Below are positions 37,597 to 45,685 of a stretch of DNA of 53,933 bases, one piece after another. Position 1 is the first letter of the stretch; each line of letters begins with the position of its first letter. Made by a program: the position numbers and the translations under genes. This DNA comes from VRUE01 sp036406595 (lineage in GTDB: Bacteria > Actinomycetota > Thermoleophilia > Solirubrobacterales > 70-9): NCBI GenBank assembly GCA_036406595.1, contig DASXAR010000038.1, forward strand, positions 1 to 53,933. The letters are read 5' to 3'. The notes under the pieces were generated by a model that saw only the letters and a program-made list of their open reading frames with translations, was not told the origin of the DNA and made no database searches.

Positions 37597-39152
37597 CGGC
37601 ACTTGCGCGCCCCGATGCGGAACTTGCCCGGGGCGACCGAGACCTTCACCCGCTTGGCTCGGCCGCACTGGGCCAGGCGCAGGACCCGGGCACGTGGCGG
37701 GGACAACACACGGGCGCCCCTGACGCGGACGCGATATCCGCCCAGGTACTCGATCGCGGGAACGCTGAATTTGCTGATCGATCCCGGGCCGAACTTCTTG
37801 CGCTTGCCGGCGGGCTTGGTCCTGTAGACGTACCGGAAGCCGCGAGTCGCGGGGTCGAACGTCCATACCCGAGGCGTACCGGCGGTGAGGGTGGCGTACG
37901 GCTGCGCGAGCAGTGCCAGCTTCTCGGGCTTGACGTTCGCGCCGGCGGGCGGTTGAGTGGGATCGAGGACGAGAGCTTGTGTGTCGCCGGCGCCGGTTGT
38001 GGTCGGATCGAAGCCGGTGTACGCCCAGTAGGTCCAGCTGATACCGAGCGCGTTGGCGCCGTTGAGGTAGTCGGCGAAGTTCGCGAGGTCGTCGGTGGCG
38101 CCCATCTCGGTCATGAACAGCGCATCGCCGTTGCGCCGGCTCTCGTCGAGCGCGTGGGTGAACGAAAGGTCGGCCGAGAAGCTGCACGGCTTCCCGGCCA
38201 GGTAGGGGACCAGCGCGCCGATCAGGGGATCGGCCTGCCCGCAGTAGGCGTTGAAGGCGAAGCCGGCGCGCTTGCTGACCCTGCCGACGCCGGTGACCCC
38301 GCCGAAGTCGAAGGTCAGGATCGGCGCGGGGAATACCATCGTGCGCCTGTCGACCCGGCGGATCGCCCGGGTCACCCTCCGGTGGAAGGCGGTCAGCGTC
38401 GTGGCCTCGAACTCCTTGATCCCGCAGGAGTCGGGGGAGGTGCCGCCCCCCGCGAGAGCGCACTGCTGGAGCGGTGTCCCCATCCAGGGCTCGTTGAAGA
38501 GGTTGTAGCCGACGATGCCGGGCTTGCCGCGGAAGCGCTTCGCCACATGGGCCCAGGCCGCGGCGTAGAGGTCCTGGACGCCACGTCCGGTGCCCGGCAC
38601 CTCGGCGTTCGCCCAGAACGCGTCATAGGCATGGTTGAGTGCGTTCTGGAGGACGTAGTTGGCGGGGAACCCCGCCTGCGGCGTGGCCGGCTCCGTCGCG
38701 GCCTGTCCCACCACGGCCCAATCCGGAGCCCCCTCCCCCTGAAAGCGCTCGTTGTACATGTCCTGGTGGAAGTCGAGCAGGACCGCGATCCCCTGCTTAT
38801 GGAGCAGCCGATAGGTCCGCACGATCCGGCCGAGGTAGGAGTCGTCGTAGACGCCCGGCTGCGGCTCGAGCCCCTTCCAGATGATGCCGAGGCGGACCAC
38901 GTTGAGGCCGTTTCGGGCGAGGAAGCGGGCATCGTCCTTCCCGAACCCGAGCGCGTCCGGCGCATACCCGGACGTCTGGATCTTGTTGACCATGTTCACG
39001 CCGTGGAGGGTCACGACGCGGCCGTCGGAGTCCGTGATGAAGCGGCCGGCGTGACCGAGGGTCCCGTCGTCACGCGTGGGCTTTGGCTTGGCCGCGGCGG
39101 CCGCGGGCCAGACGATCAGGCAGACGGCCACGGCAGCCATCATCCGCCGCAA
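37593..39152 (-). CDS. GH5 family glycoside hydrolase, endoglycoceramidase-like
   Basis: The product has 519 residues from the TTG at 39152, which has GGAGGAG 7 nt upstream; a GTG at 39185 is an alternative. A signal peptide (MMAAVAVCLIVWPAAAAAK) precedes a GH5 catalytic barrel: VTLHGVNMVNK, NVVRLGIIWKGLEPQPGVYDD, LDFHQDMYNERFQGEGAPDWAV, GYNLFNEPW (acid/base Glu about 221) and MTEMGATDD (nucleophile Glu about 349). These blocks match bacterial endoglycoceramidases that cleave the glycan-ceramide bond. A beta-rich C-terminal domain and a basic Cys-containing end follow. Secreted; the substrate could be another lipid-linked glycan. Confidence 0.88.
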   Translation of the reverse strand: MRRMMAAVAVCLIVWPAAAAAKPKPTRDDGTLGHAGRFITDSDGRVVTLHGVNMVNKIQTSGYAPDALGFGKDDARFLARNGLNVVRLGIIWKGLEPQPGVYDDSYLGRIVRTYRLLHKQGIAVLLDFHQDMYNERFQGEGAPDWAVVGQAATEPATPQAGFPANYVLQNALNHAYDAFWANAEVPGTGRGVQDLYAAAWAHVAKRFRGKPGIVGYNLFNEPWMGTPLQQCALAGGGTSPDSCGIKEFEATTLTAFHRRVTRAIRRVDRRTMVFPAPILTFDFGGVTGVGRVSKRAGFAFNAYCGQADPLIGALVPYLAGKPCSFSADLSFTHALDESRRNGDALFMTEMGATDDLANFADYLNGANALGISWTYWAYTGFDPTTTGAGDTQALVLDPTQPPAGANVKPEKLALLAQPYATLTAGTPRVWTFDPATRGFRYVYRTKPAGKRKKFGPGSISKFSVPAIEYLGGYRVRVRGARVLSPPRARVLRLAQCGRAKRVKVSVAPGKFRIGARKCR

Positions 39153-39214
39153 GACCGATCTCCTCCGGGAACCTGCCGACCTCACGCTGCAGGCACCCTA
39201 GCGTCGGTTTCGAT

Positions 39215-40204
39215 CTAGCGCGCGGGCGCCTTGGCGAGCGCGGGCAGCACCTTGCTGCCGTAGACGTCGATCGCCCGGTGGGGGTCTGCGCCCGAGCAGT
39301 TCATCAGGGCCATCGTGGTGGCGCCGAGCCCCTCCGCTTCCCTGATGCGCTCGATGTGCGCCTCGGGATCGGAGGAGATGATCAACGCCTCCCTCAGGTC
39401 GTCGTCAGAGATCTGCCGCTCCCCCTCCTCGTACATCTCGCGGGGAGAGTGCCAATCGTCGGTGTAGAACTCATCCGGCTGTGCGCCCTTCCAGACGCGA
39501 GCCCCCTCCAGGGCGGCGGAGTCGTCCTCGGCCCATGAGAACTGCGCCTGGATGACGATCTCCCCGGGCTCCTTGCCGGCGTCCTCGCAGGCACCCATGT
39601 AGGCGTCGATCACGTCGGGCGCGGATTCGGGGTCGGCCAGCGTCCAGAGGCCGTCGCCCCAGCGGGCGGCGACCCCGGCGGCCTTCGAGCCGAAGGCCGA
39701 GACATAGATCGGCGGCCGGCGGTCCGGGCGCGTGTGAAGAATCGCCTCGTCGGTCTCGAAGTGGCGCCCGTCGTAGCTGAGGCGCTCTCCGTCGAAGAGG
39801 CGGCTGATGATCTCCAGCCCCTCCTCCATCCGCTCGACCTGCTCTGACACGGGTGGCCAGATCGCGGCTAGCGGAGATTCGTTCAGTGACTCGCCCGAAC
39901 CGACGCCGAGGAACGGGCGACCGGGGAACAGGCGCTCCAGGGTCGACCAGGCCTGCGCGATCAGCACGGGGTGATGGCGGGGACCGGGCGGCGTGACTGC
40001 GGTGCCGAGGGCCATCTTCTCGGTCGCCTGACCGGCCGCGCCCAGGAAGACCCAGGCATGCCCGGACTCTCCCGGCTCCCACCAGGGCTGGAGGTGATCC
40101 GAGCAGGCGATGCCCTCGAAGCCGGCGCGCTCACCCTCGACGGCCTGCTGGAGGAGGTCCTCCGGGGGGAACTGCTCGTGTGCCAATCCCAGCCAGTAGC
40201 GCAT
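39215..40204 (-). CDS. LLM-class F420-dependent oxidoreductase (G6PDH-like group)
   Basis: The product has 329 residues. The N-terminal WLGLAHEQFPPEDLLQQAVEGERAGFEGIACSDHLQPWWEPGESGHAWVFLGAAGQAT pattern and GVGSGESLNE and KAAGVAARWGDGLWTL match the F420-dependent glucose-6-phosphate dehydrogenase-related group. It would use coenzyme F420 in the cytoplasm to oxidise a sugar phosphate or another substrate. The start is ATG with GGAGGA just upstream. It lies 62 bp downstream of, hence on the opposite side from, the divergent cupin gene. Confidence 0.85.
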   Translation of the reverse strand: MRYWLGLAHEQFPPEDLLQQAVEGERAGFEGIACSDHLQPWWEPGESGHAWVFLGAAGQATEKMALGTAVTPPGPRHHPVLIAQAWSTLERLFPGRPFLGVGSGESLNESPLAAIWPPVSEQVERMEEGLEIISRLFDGERLSYDGRHFETDEAILHTRPDRRPPIYVSAFGSKAAGVAARWGDGLWTLADPESAPDVIDAYMGACEDAGKEPGEIVIQAQFSWAEDDSAALEGARVWKGAQPDEFYTDDWHSPREMYEEGERQISDDDLREALIISSDPEAHIERIREAEGLGATTMALMNCSGADPHRAIDVYGSKVLPALAKAPAR

Positions 40205-40264
40205 GTCCTCCGGGTACCCGCGCCCCGCTGGAGATAACCGCCGGCCATTGGTAGCGTCGCCTGA

Positions 40265-40732
40265 GTGCGTCGCGTGAACATCTCCGACCCCGCGTTCGAG
40301 TACTCCGACGACGACCCGGAGGGTTTTCGAAGTGGTCTGGCGCGGCTCGGCCCCCTGCTCGAGGCAAAGCAGCTGGGAGCATCGGTATACGAGCTCTCAC
40401 CCGGTCAGGCGATCTGCCCGTACCACTACGAGTACGCCGAAGAGGAGTGGCTGATCGTGCTGACCGGCACCCCGACCATTCGCCACCCGGAGGGCAGCGA
40501 GGTTCTGGAACCGTGGGACGTGGTCTGCTTCCCGACCGGCCCGGACGGCGCCCACCTCGTTCGCAACGAGACAGAGGGTCCCGTTCGCGTGCTGATGTTC
40601 TCGTCGGTGGTCTTCCCCGCCGTGACCGTCTATCCAGACAGCGACAAGATCGGGATCTGGACCGGCAACAAGGAGGACGATCTGATGGCCTGGCGCTCGA
40701 GCGGGGTCGAGTATTTCGACGGCGAGGGCTAG
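40265..40732 (+). CDS. cupin-domain protein
   Basis: The product has 155 residues with one cupin barrel. Motif 1 is CPYHYEYAEEEWLIVLTGTPTIRHPEG (His and Glu ligand candidates), and the second region FPTGPDGAHLVRNETEGPVRVLMFSS holds a His. It probably binds a metal and acts as a small-molecule enzyme or sensor. The start is GTG. It is divergent from the F420 oxidoreductase and shares CTAG with the AlkA stop. Confidence 0.8.
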   Translation: MRRVNISDPAFEYSDDDPEGFRSGLARLGPLLEAKQLGASVYELSPGQAICPYHYEYAEEEWLIVLTGTPTIRHPEGSEVLEPWDVVCFPTGPDGAHLVRNETEGPVRVLMFSSVVFPAVTVYPDSDKIGIWTGNKEDDLMAWRSSGVEYFDGEG

Positions 40733-41721
40733 GCGGCGAGCCGGGCGGGCGGGCCCGCCCGCATCGCCTTGTGCCAGCCGGCGAGCGCGAACGCACCGGC
40801 GAGTCCCCGGAAGGGTGCATACGGGGCGAAGTACTCCTCCACCTCCTCGACGGTTGCCCGGCGGCCGAGGCCGGCGAGGTAGCCGACCAGCTTCACGTAG
40901 GCGAGGTCGCCGGCCGGCAGCGAGTCCGGCTCGCCGCGGCCATGCAGGCCGAGGCACTGGATGGTCCACGGGCCGATCTCGCTGATCCGCAGCAGCCGCT
41001 CGTCCGATCGCGGATCGTCGAGCCGGGCCCTTCCGCGGGCGACCTCGCGCGCGCAGCGGACCATGGCGACCGAGCGCCCTGCGCTCAGATCCATCGAGGC
41101 CAGCTCGGCCGGCGCTCTCCCCGCGATCACCGCCGCGCTCGGCACGTCACGGAGGGCCCAGGAGCGCTCGCGCCGCCGACGCGGCTCGGGCTGGTTCGGC
41201 AGGTAGCTCGGCGCCCACCGCCGCACGATCCGCCGCTGGATCTCGGCGGCGCGGAAGGCCTCGATCAGCTGCGAGGTGATCGCCCAGCAGAGCGCCTCCC
41301 AGGGCCACGGCCTGCGCCTCGGCCGGACCCAGGGCTTGTGGTGGATCGCCGGCCCGAGCAGCGGGTCCCGCTTGAAGGTCTGGAAGAACTCCCCCATGTC
41401 GTCCTCGACGGCGAGGGAGAACCGGACGCGCTCGATCGCGACGCCGAGCTCCGCCTCACCCGCCGGGCGGACCTCGCCGGGCGGCGGCGTCCGCTCGGGA
41501 ACGATCGAATGCTTGACCAGGGCGGGGTCGATCGGCTCGGCCCGGATGTGCACGTAGCCCTCGCGGGTGCGCCAGGCCCTGACGCGGACGGGGGCCTGCC
41601 CGACGTGCAGCAGCCGCTCGACGACGTTGTCCCGCGAGCGGACCACCCCGTCGCCCCCGCTGCTCCGCGGCAGCCGGTACGGCCAGCGAGGCAGCACCCG
41701 CTCCTCGATCACCGCCGACAC
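40729..41721 (-). CDS. DNA-3-methyladenine glycosylase, AlkA-type (HhH-GPD)
   Basis: The product has 330 residues. The HhH-GPD region reads LLRISEIGPWTIQCLGLHGRG followed by PAGDLAYVK, with catalytic Asp272. It removes alkylated purines in base excision repair. The N-terminal part matches the AlkA N-domain-like beta region. The start is GTG. A 94-residue membrane-protein gene lies 9 bp upstream on the same strand, likely the same transcript. Confidence 0.85.
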   Translation of the reverse strand: MSAVIEERVLPRWPYRLPRSSGGDGVVRSRDNVVERLLHVGQAPVRVRAWRTREGYVHIRAEPIDPALVKHSIVPERTPPPGEVRPAGEAELGVAIERVRFSLAVEDDMGEFFQTFKRDPLLGPAIHHKPWVRPRRRPWPWEALCWAITSQLIEAFRAAEIQRRIVRRWAPSYLPNQPEPRRRRERSWALRDVPSAAVIAGRAPAELASMDLSAGRSVAMVRCAREVARGRARLDDPRSDERLLRISEIGPWTIQCLGLHGRGEPDSLPAGDLAYVKLVGYLAGLGRRATVEEVEEYFAPYAPFRGLAGAFALAGWHKAMRAGPPARLAA

Positions 41722-41730
41722 GGCCGCGGC

Positions 41731-42015
41731 CTAACGGCCCAGGACGTGAACGTCGACCAGGAAGCTGCGGCTGGAGACGACCTTCTCGCGCCGGCGGAAG
41801 AGACCCCGCCTGGGAGGCCGCCTGGCCGGGCGGCTGGCGGCGCGTGCGATCGCGACCACCGCGACCCCCGCCGCTGCGCCACCCGCGGCGGCGACGGCCA
41901 GTGGGACGTCGTGGCCCCAGAGCTCGATCGTGCGGCCCTGGGCGCGGACCGGCAGCGGCCGCACCGGCTCGGCCTCGATCACTTCCTGCTCCGCGGTCCT
42001 CTTCGCCTCAGCCAT
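41731..42015 (-). CDS. small membrane protein of unknown function
   Basis: The product has 94 residues. The N-terminal part is acidic/soluble (AEAKRTAEQEVIEAEPVRPL). One hydrophobic helix (about 40-60, VPLAVAAAGGAAAGVAVVAIA) is followed by an Arg-rich segment RPARRPPRRGLFRRRE, consistent with a cytoplasmic positively charged side. No family is recognised. The ATG at 42015 is preferred over an upstream start. It is followed after 9 bp by the alkA-type gene. Confidence 0.5.
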   Translation of the reverse strand: MAEAKRTAEQEVIEAEPVRPLPVRAQGRTIELWGHDVPLAVAAAGGAAAGVAVVAIARAASRPARRPPRRGLFRRREKVVSSRSFLVDVHVLGR

Positions 42016-42086
42016 CGCCCGCATCCTAAGGGCAGGTCAAGACCCTTTCCGTTTCACCCCGCTCCGTGCGGGAAGATCATCTGCCG

Positions 42087-42536
42087 ATGCCGGACTTCGA
42101 GTTGACCAGCTCGGCCTTCGACGAGGGCCAGCCGATCCCCGAGAGGTACAGCTGCGAGGGCGAGAACGCCTCCCCTCCGCTGAGCTGGAGCGGGCCGCCG
42201 GAGGGGACCCGTTCTCTCGCGCTCGTCCTTCACGACCCGGACGCCCCGTCCGGGGACTTCACTCACTGGGTGGCCTGGGGAATCGATCCGGGCGCGGGCG
42301 GGCTCGAGGAGGGTGAGCACCCGCCGGGTGAGGGCGCCAACGGCTTCGGGGAGAACGGCTACGGCGGGCCCTGCCCGCCGCCGGGACACGGCGCCCATCG
42401 CTACCAGCACGAGCTCTTCGCGCTCGACGTCGAGATCGACCTCGACGAGGGCGCGAGCCGCGAGCAGCTGGAGGACGCGATGGATGGCCACGTACTCGGG
42501 GGCGCCGAGCTGCTCGGCACCTACGAGCGGGCCTAG
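42087..42536 (+). CDS. PEBP-family (YbhB/YbcL, Raf kinase inhibitor-like) protein
   Basis: The product has 149 residues, the usual length. Signature parts are FDEGQPIPERYSCEGENASPPLSWSG, SLALVLHDPDAPSGDFTHWVAWGI, GYGGPCPPPGHGAHRYQHELFALD. The DPDAP and GPCPPPG-HRY motifs line the family's anion/ligand pocket. Physiological function in bacteria is not clear. The ATG at 42087 begins MPDFELTS. The stop shares CTAG with the facing GNAT gene. Confidence 0.88.
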   Translation: MPDFELTSSAFDEGQPIPERYSCEGENASPPLSWSGPPEGTRSLALVLHDPDAPSGDFTHWVAWGIDPGAGGLEEGEHPPGEGANGFGENGYGGPCPPPGHGAHRYQHELFALDVEIDLDEGASREQLEDAMDGHVLGGAELLGTYERA

Positions 42537-43666
42537 AGCCCCTTCTGGTAGAGCCGGTACTTCTTCACGACCGTTCCGCCCATGCCCTCCATGGCGCGAT
42601 TCATCGGCTCATTCGTCTCCAGGATCCAGCCCTCCTCGCCGGCCATCACGCCGTCCGGATCCGTCGCCTCCAGGTGCTTGATGTAGAAGCTCGCCGCCAC
42701 ACCGGTGTGCTGGTACTCGGGCTTCACGCCCAGGGCGAACACCCGGACCTCGTCGATCTTGCGCTTGCCGAGCAGAAAGCGCAGCCAGCCGAACGGCAGC
42801 AGGCGGCCGTTCAGCTTGGGCATCACCTGGTTGATGTCCGGCAGGGTGAGCGCCGCGCCCACGACCTCGTCCCCCCTCTCCGCGATGAACGCCCAGCGCG
42901 GGTCGAGGATCTGCTTGAGGTTCGAGGCCTGGAACTTGACCTCATCCTCGGTGATCGGGACGAATCCCCAGTTCGTCTCCCACGCCGCGTTGTAGACCTC
43001 CATGAACCGGCCGATCTCCGCGTCGAGGTCACGCCGGCGCATATTGCGGATCGTGATCCCGTGGTCGGTCTCGACCTTCGCGGCGGCCTCGTGGATGGCG
43101 GGGTGAAACTGGAGGCCCTCCCTGAGCTCGCCCATCCTCAGGTACCACATGAACAGGTCCATCTGCTTGCCGAAGCCGAGTGCCTCGAGGCGCTCCCTGT
43201 AGTAGGGCGGATGCCAGGGCTCCAGGATCATCGGCCGGCGGTCGAAGCCCTCGATCAGCAGGCCGCATTCGTCGTTGGTGGTGAAGTCCATCGGGCCGAT
43301 CAGCCGCTCGCGGCCCCGGGAGCTGACCCACTCCTCTGCCGTGCCAATCAGTGCCCCGAAGATCTCCGCGTCGTCCTCGGCCTCGATGAAGCCGAACTGG
43401 CCGTCCCTGCCACCCTGGAACTCGTCCCAGCGCCGGTCGATCTGGGCGGTGATGCGCCCCACCGGCTGCCCGTCGCGCCAGGCGAGGAAGTACTCGGCAT
43501 CGGCGTGCTCGAAGTAGGGGTTCTTCTCCTTGTTCAGGAAGTTGCGCCGCTCGAAGATCAGCGGCGGCACCCACGGGGTCCCCTCATGCAGGCGAAAGGG
43601 CAGCTTGATGAACGTCGTGAGCTCACCGCGACCCTGCACGGGGCGTACCTCAACTGAGCCTGGCAC
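42533..43666 (-). CDS. GNAT-fold acyltransferase-like protein
   Basis: The product has 377 residues, starting with a GTG at 43666. The blocks FIKLPFRLHEGTPWVPPLIFERRNFLNKEKNPYFEHADAEYFLAWRDGQPVGRI (N-terminal) and RGRERLIGPMDFTTNDECGLLIEGF are recognisable as a large, poorly annotated GNAT-type family. The C-terminal half has a second GNAT-like pattern (VVGAALTLPDINQVMPKLNGRLLPFGWLRF, FALGVKPEYQHTGVAASFY). It is divergent from a serine-palmitoyltransferase-like gene with 36 bp between starts. Bacterial ceramide synthase of Caulobacter is, to my knowledge, of the GNAT superfamily, so an N-acyltransferase role on a long-chain base is a reasonable hypothesis, not an observation. Confidence 0.75.
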   Translation of the reverse strand: MPGSVEVRPVQGRGELTTFIKLPFRLHEGTPWVPPLIFERRNFLNKEKNPYFEHADAEYFLAWRDGQPVGRITAQIDRRWDEFQGGRDGQFGFIEAEDDAEIFGALIGTAEEWVSSRGRERLIGPMDFTTNDECGLLIEGFDRRPMILEPWHPPYYRERLEALGFGKQMDLFMWYLRMGELREGLQFHPAIHEAAAKVETDHGITIRNMRRRDLDAEIGRFMEVYNAAWETNWGFVPITEDEVKFQASNLKQILDPRWAFIAERGDEVVGAALTLPDINQVMPKLNGRLLPFGWLRFLLGKRKIDEVRVFALGVKPEYQHTGVAASFYIKHLEATDPDGVMAGEEGWILETNEPMNRAMEGMGGTVVKKYRLYQKGL

Positions 43667-43702
43667 GGCTGAGGACCGTACAAGGTGCGAGACTTTCCCG
43701 GC

Positions 43703-44959
43703 ATGTCCGACACGACGCAGGCGCCGGTGGACGTCTTCGAGAAGGCCCGTACTCACGACCGGGCCGAGCAGCTCGAAGCCGCCAAGCAGGGCGATCTCCT
43801 CCCGTACTTCCGCATCCTCGAGTCGCAGGCCGGCCCCGTGGTGGAGATGGAGGGGCGCGAGACGATCATGCTCGGCTCCAACAACTACCTGGGGCTGACC
43901 ACCGACGAGCGCGTCAAGCAGGCGGCGCGCGACGCCCTCGAGCAGTACGGGACCGGCGTCACCGGCTCGCGCCTGCTCAACGGCACCACCCCCCTGCACG
44001 TGGATCTGGAGCGCGAGCTCGCCGAGTGGATGGGCACGGAGGACGTGATCGTCTTCACGACCGGCTACCAGTCCAACCTGGGCGCGATCAGCGCGATCCT
44101 GGAGCCGGGAGACACGGTCATCTGCGACTCCGGCGATCACGCCTCGATCCTCGACGGCTGCAAGCTATCCGGCGCCCGGCTCCGCCCCTTCCGCCACAAC
44201 CGGATGGACAAGCTCGAGACGATGCTCGAACGGGCGGTCGGCGACGAGAGCGGCGCGCTGGTGGTCGTGGACGGCGTCTTCTCCATGGAGGGGGACGTCT
44301 GCGACCTGCCCCCGATCGTCGAGCTCTGCCGCCGCTACGGCGCGCGCCTGATGGTCGACGAGGCCCACGGGGTCGGGGTACTCGGTAAGCGCGGAGCCGG
44401 CGCCAGCGAGCTGTTCGGCCTCGAGGACGAGGTCGACCTGCGGATGGGGACATTCTCCAAGAGCCTCGCCTCCTGCGGCGGCTTCATCGCGGGCTCGGAG
44501 GAGGTGATCGAGTACCTGCGGATCGCATCGCGCTCGTTCATCTTCAGCGCCTCCGCCGTTCCCGCGGCCGTGGGCGCCGCGCTCGGCGCCCTGCGGATCA
44601 TCCGTTCGGAGGGGCCCGAGCTGATGTCCCGCCTGCTCGACAATGCCGCCTACCTGCGCCAGGGCTTTCGCGATCTCGGGCTGAAGGTCGTCGAGCCGGG
44701 AAGTCTGCCGGACGGCACCGAGGCCAACACCCCGGTCGTTCCGGTGATCGTCGGCGAGGACTGGCAGGCCGTGCTCCTCTGGAAGGCGCTCTTCGAGGCC
44801 GGCGTCTACACCAACGTCGCGCTTCATCCCGCGGTGCCCCCAGGCGGCGCTCTTCTCCGAACCAGCTTGATGGCGAATCACGATCGGCAGCAGCTCGATC
44901 GGGCCCTTGAGACCTTTGCGGACGTCATCAGGGGTTTCCCGGACCTGCCGAAGGGGTAA
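43703..44959 (+). CDS. alpha-oxoamine synthase, serine-palmitoyltransferase-like
   Basis: The product has 418 residues of a PLP-dependent fold-I enzyme. NYLGLTTDERVKQAARDALE, GTGVTGSRLLNGT, VDGVFSMEGD, MVDEAHGVG (Asp219 and His222) and the PLP lysine in GTFSKSLASCGGF (Lys253) are typical. The GTFSKSLAS wording resembles serine palmitoyltransferase more than 2-amino-3-ketobutyrate CoA ligase (which has TLGKALGG). It would condense an amino acid (serine or similar) with an acyl-CoA and release CO2. Start at ATG 43703; a GTG at 43685 is possible. No Shine-Dalgarno is evident. The GNAT gene runs divergently. Confidence 0.85.
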   Translation: MSDTTQAPVDVFEKARTHDRAEQLEAAKQGDLLPYFRILESQAGPVVEMEGRETIMLGSNNYLGLTTDERVKQAARDALEQYGTGVTGSRLLNGTTPLHVDLERELAEWMGTEDVIVFTTGYQSNLGAISAILEPGDTVICDSGDHASILDGCKLSGARLRPFRHNRMDKLETMLERAVGDESGALVVVDGVFSMEGDVCDLPPIVELCRRYGARLMVDEAHGVGVLGKRGAGASELFGLEDEVDLRMGTFSKSLASCGGFIAGSEEVIEYLRIASRSFIFSASAVPAAVGAALGALRIIRSEGPELMSRLLDNAAYLRQGFRDLGLKVVEPGSLPDGTEANTPVVPVIVGEDWQAVLLWKALFEAGVYTNVALHPAVPPGGALLRTSLMANHDRQQLDRALETFADVIRGFPDLPKG

Positions 44960-45259
44960 GCAAAAAGGTTTCGCCCGCCGCTATCGGCCGAGACCGGCCG
45001 ACTCATTCGCCAGTCCGGATGGACGGTCGATCCCCCCTCTGACAAAAGATCTGCTCTTAGCGAACGGGATGATTTTTGGGGTGTTGACCCTCGGCGCGAG
45101 AGGCGTATAAGTTTCGCCTCGCCGCGCGCTTCCGGGGCAGGGAGCGGACGGGAACGAAGTAAGGAGAGGACCGTCCACTTCCCCCGGCTCGTCAAGAGCG
45201 ACTGGGGGCCCGCGCAACCAACCCGCCAACAATTCCTGACCTAGCAGGAGGGAGAACTT
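44960..45259. other. 300-bp non-coding region with mIHF leader
   Basis: No gene is apparent. It holds a clear sigma-70-type promoter (45084-45111), A/T-rich patches near 45045-45080 and a leader of about 140 nt. The leader includes CCCCC (near 45182) and GGGGG (near 45205) complementary runs, which could form a hairpin. The final 20 bp have AGGAGGGAG just before the mIHF ATG. Confidence 0.6.
45084..45111 (+). promoter_or_regulatory. promoter of the mIHF gene
   Basis: TTGACC (45084-45089) and TATAAG (45106-45111) are separated by 16 bp, close to the vegetative actinobacterial consensus. It sits about 150 bp upstream of the ATG, indicating a long 5' leader. It is unusually consensus-like for this GC-rich window, as expected for an abundant nucleoid protein. 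Confidence 0.75.
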
Positions 45260-45673
45260 ATGTCCGCTGCTTCGACGATTGCCCCTGCCCGCCCCATGTC
45301 CGTGCCCCAGAGGCGGATCGAGCCGACGATCGTCGAGCAGCAGAACGGCTCGAAGAGAAGTGGGACGGCTCAGTGCATGGAGGCCCTGGCCCGCGCCAAC
45401 AAGGTCCGCCTCGCCCGGGCCGCCCTGAAGCGCGAGATCTCCGCCGGCCACCGCAGCATCACCGAGGTGATCCTGGAGTCCCCCTGGGAGGTCGAGAGCA
45501 TGAACCTCGGCGAGCTCCTCTGCGCACAGCGCCGCTGGGGCCGGGCCCGCTCCCGCAAGCTCCTCTCCTCCACCGCGCTCAGCGAGGGCAAGCGCGTCGG
45601 CACCCTGACCGACCGGCAGCGGCGAATCCTAGTCGCCGCCCTCGAGGCGAAGCTCACCAACCGACTGAACTGA
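45260..45673 (+). CDS. actinobacterial integration host factor (mIHF)
   Basis: The product has 137 residues. The conserved mIHF core is MEALARANKVRLARAALKREISAGHRSITEVILE, then LGELLCAQRRWGRARSRKLLSSTAL and a C-terminal helical turn DRQRRILVAAL. This family is a DNA-binding nucleoid protein in actinobacteria, unrelated to E. coli IHF. The N-terminal about 38 residues are an extra, low-complexity extension. AGGAGGGAG precedes the ATG. Its own promoter lies far upstream. The TGA overlaps a 13-bp palindrome. Confidence 0.9.
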   Translation: MSAASTIAPARPMSVPQRRIEPTIVEQQNGSKRSGTAQCMEALARANKVRLARAALKREISAGHRSITEVILESPWEVESMNLGELLCAQRRWGRARSRKLLSSTALSEGKRVGTLTDRQRRILVAALEAKLTNRLN

Positions 45674-45685
45674 GGGCCAGGCCCT
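45673..45685. terminator. palindrome between convergent stops
   Basis: AGGGCC-A-GGCCCT overlaps the last base of the mIHF TGA and the first bases of the facing stop (45684-45686). The 10-bp gap between genes is entirely palindrome. No T-tract; possible U-less terminator. Confidence 0.4.

Noticed and set aside
43667..44140. N-terminal extension of the GNAT gene (minus strand to 44140)
   Set aside because: The extra 158 codons lie antisense to the well-conserved SPT-like gene and read as low-complexity sequence; the GTG at 43666 starts at the conserved part.
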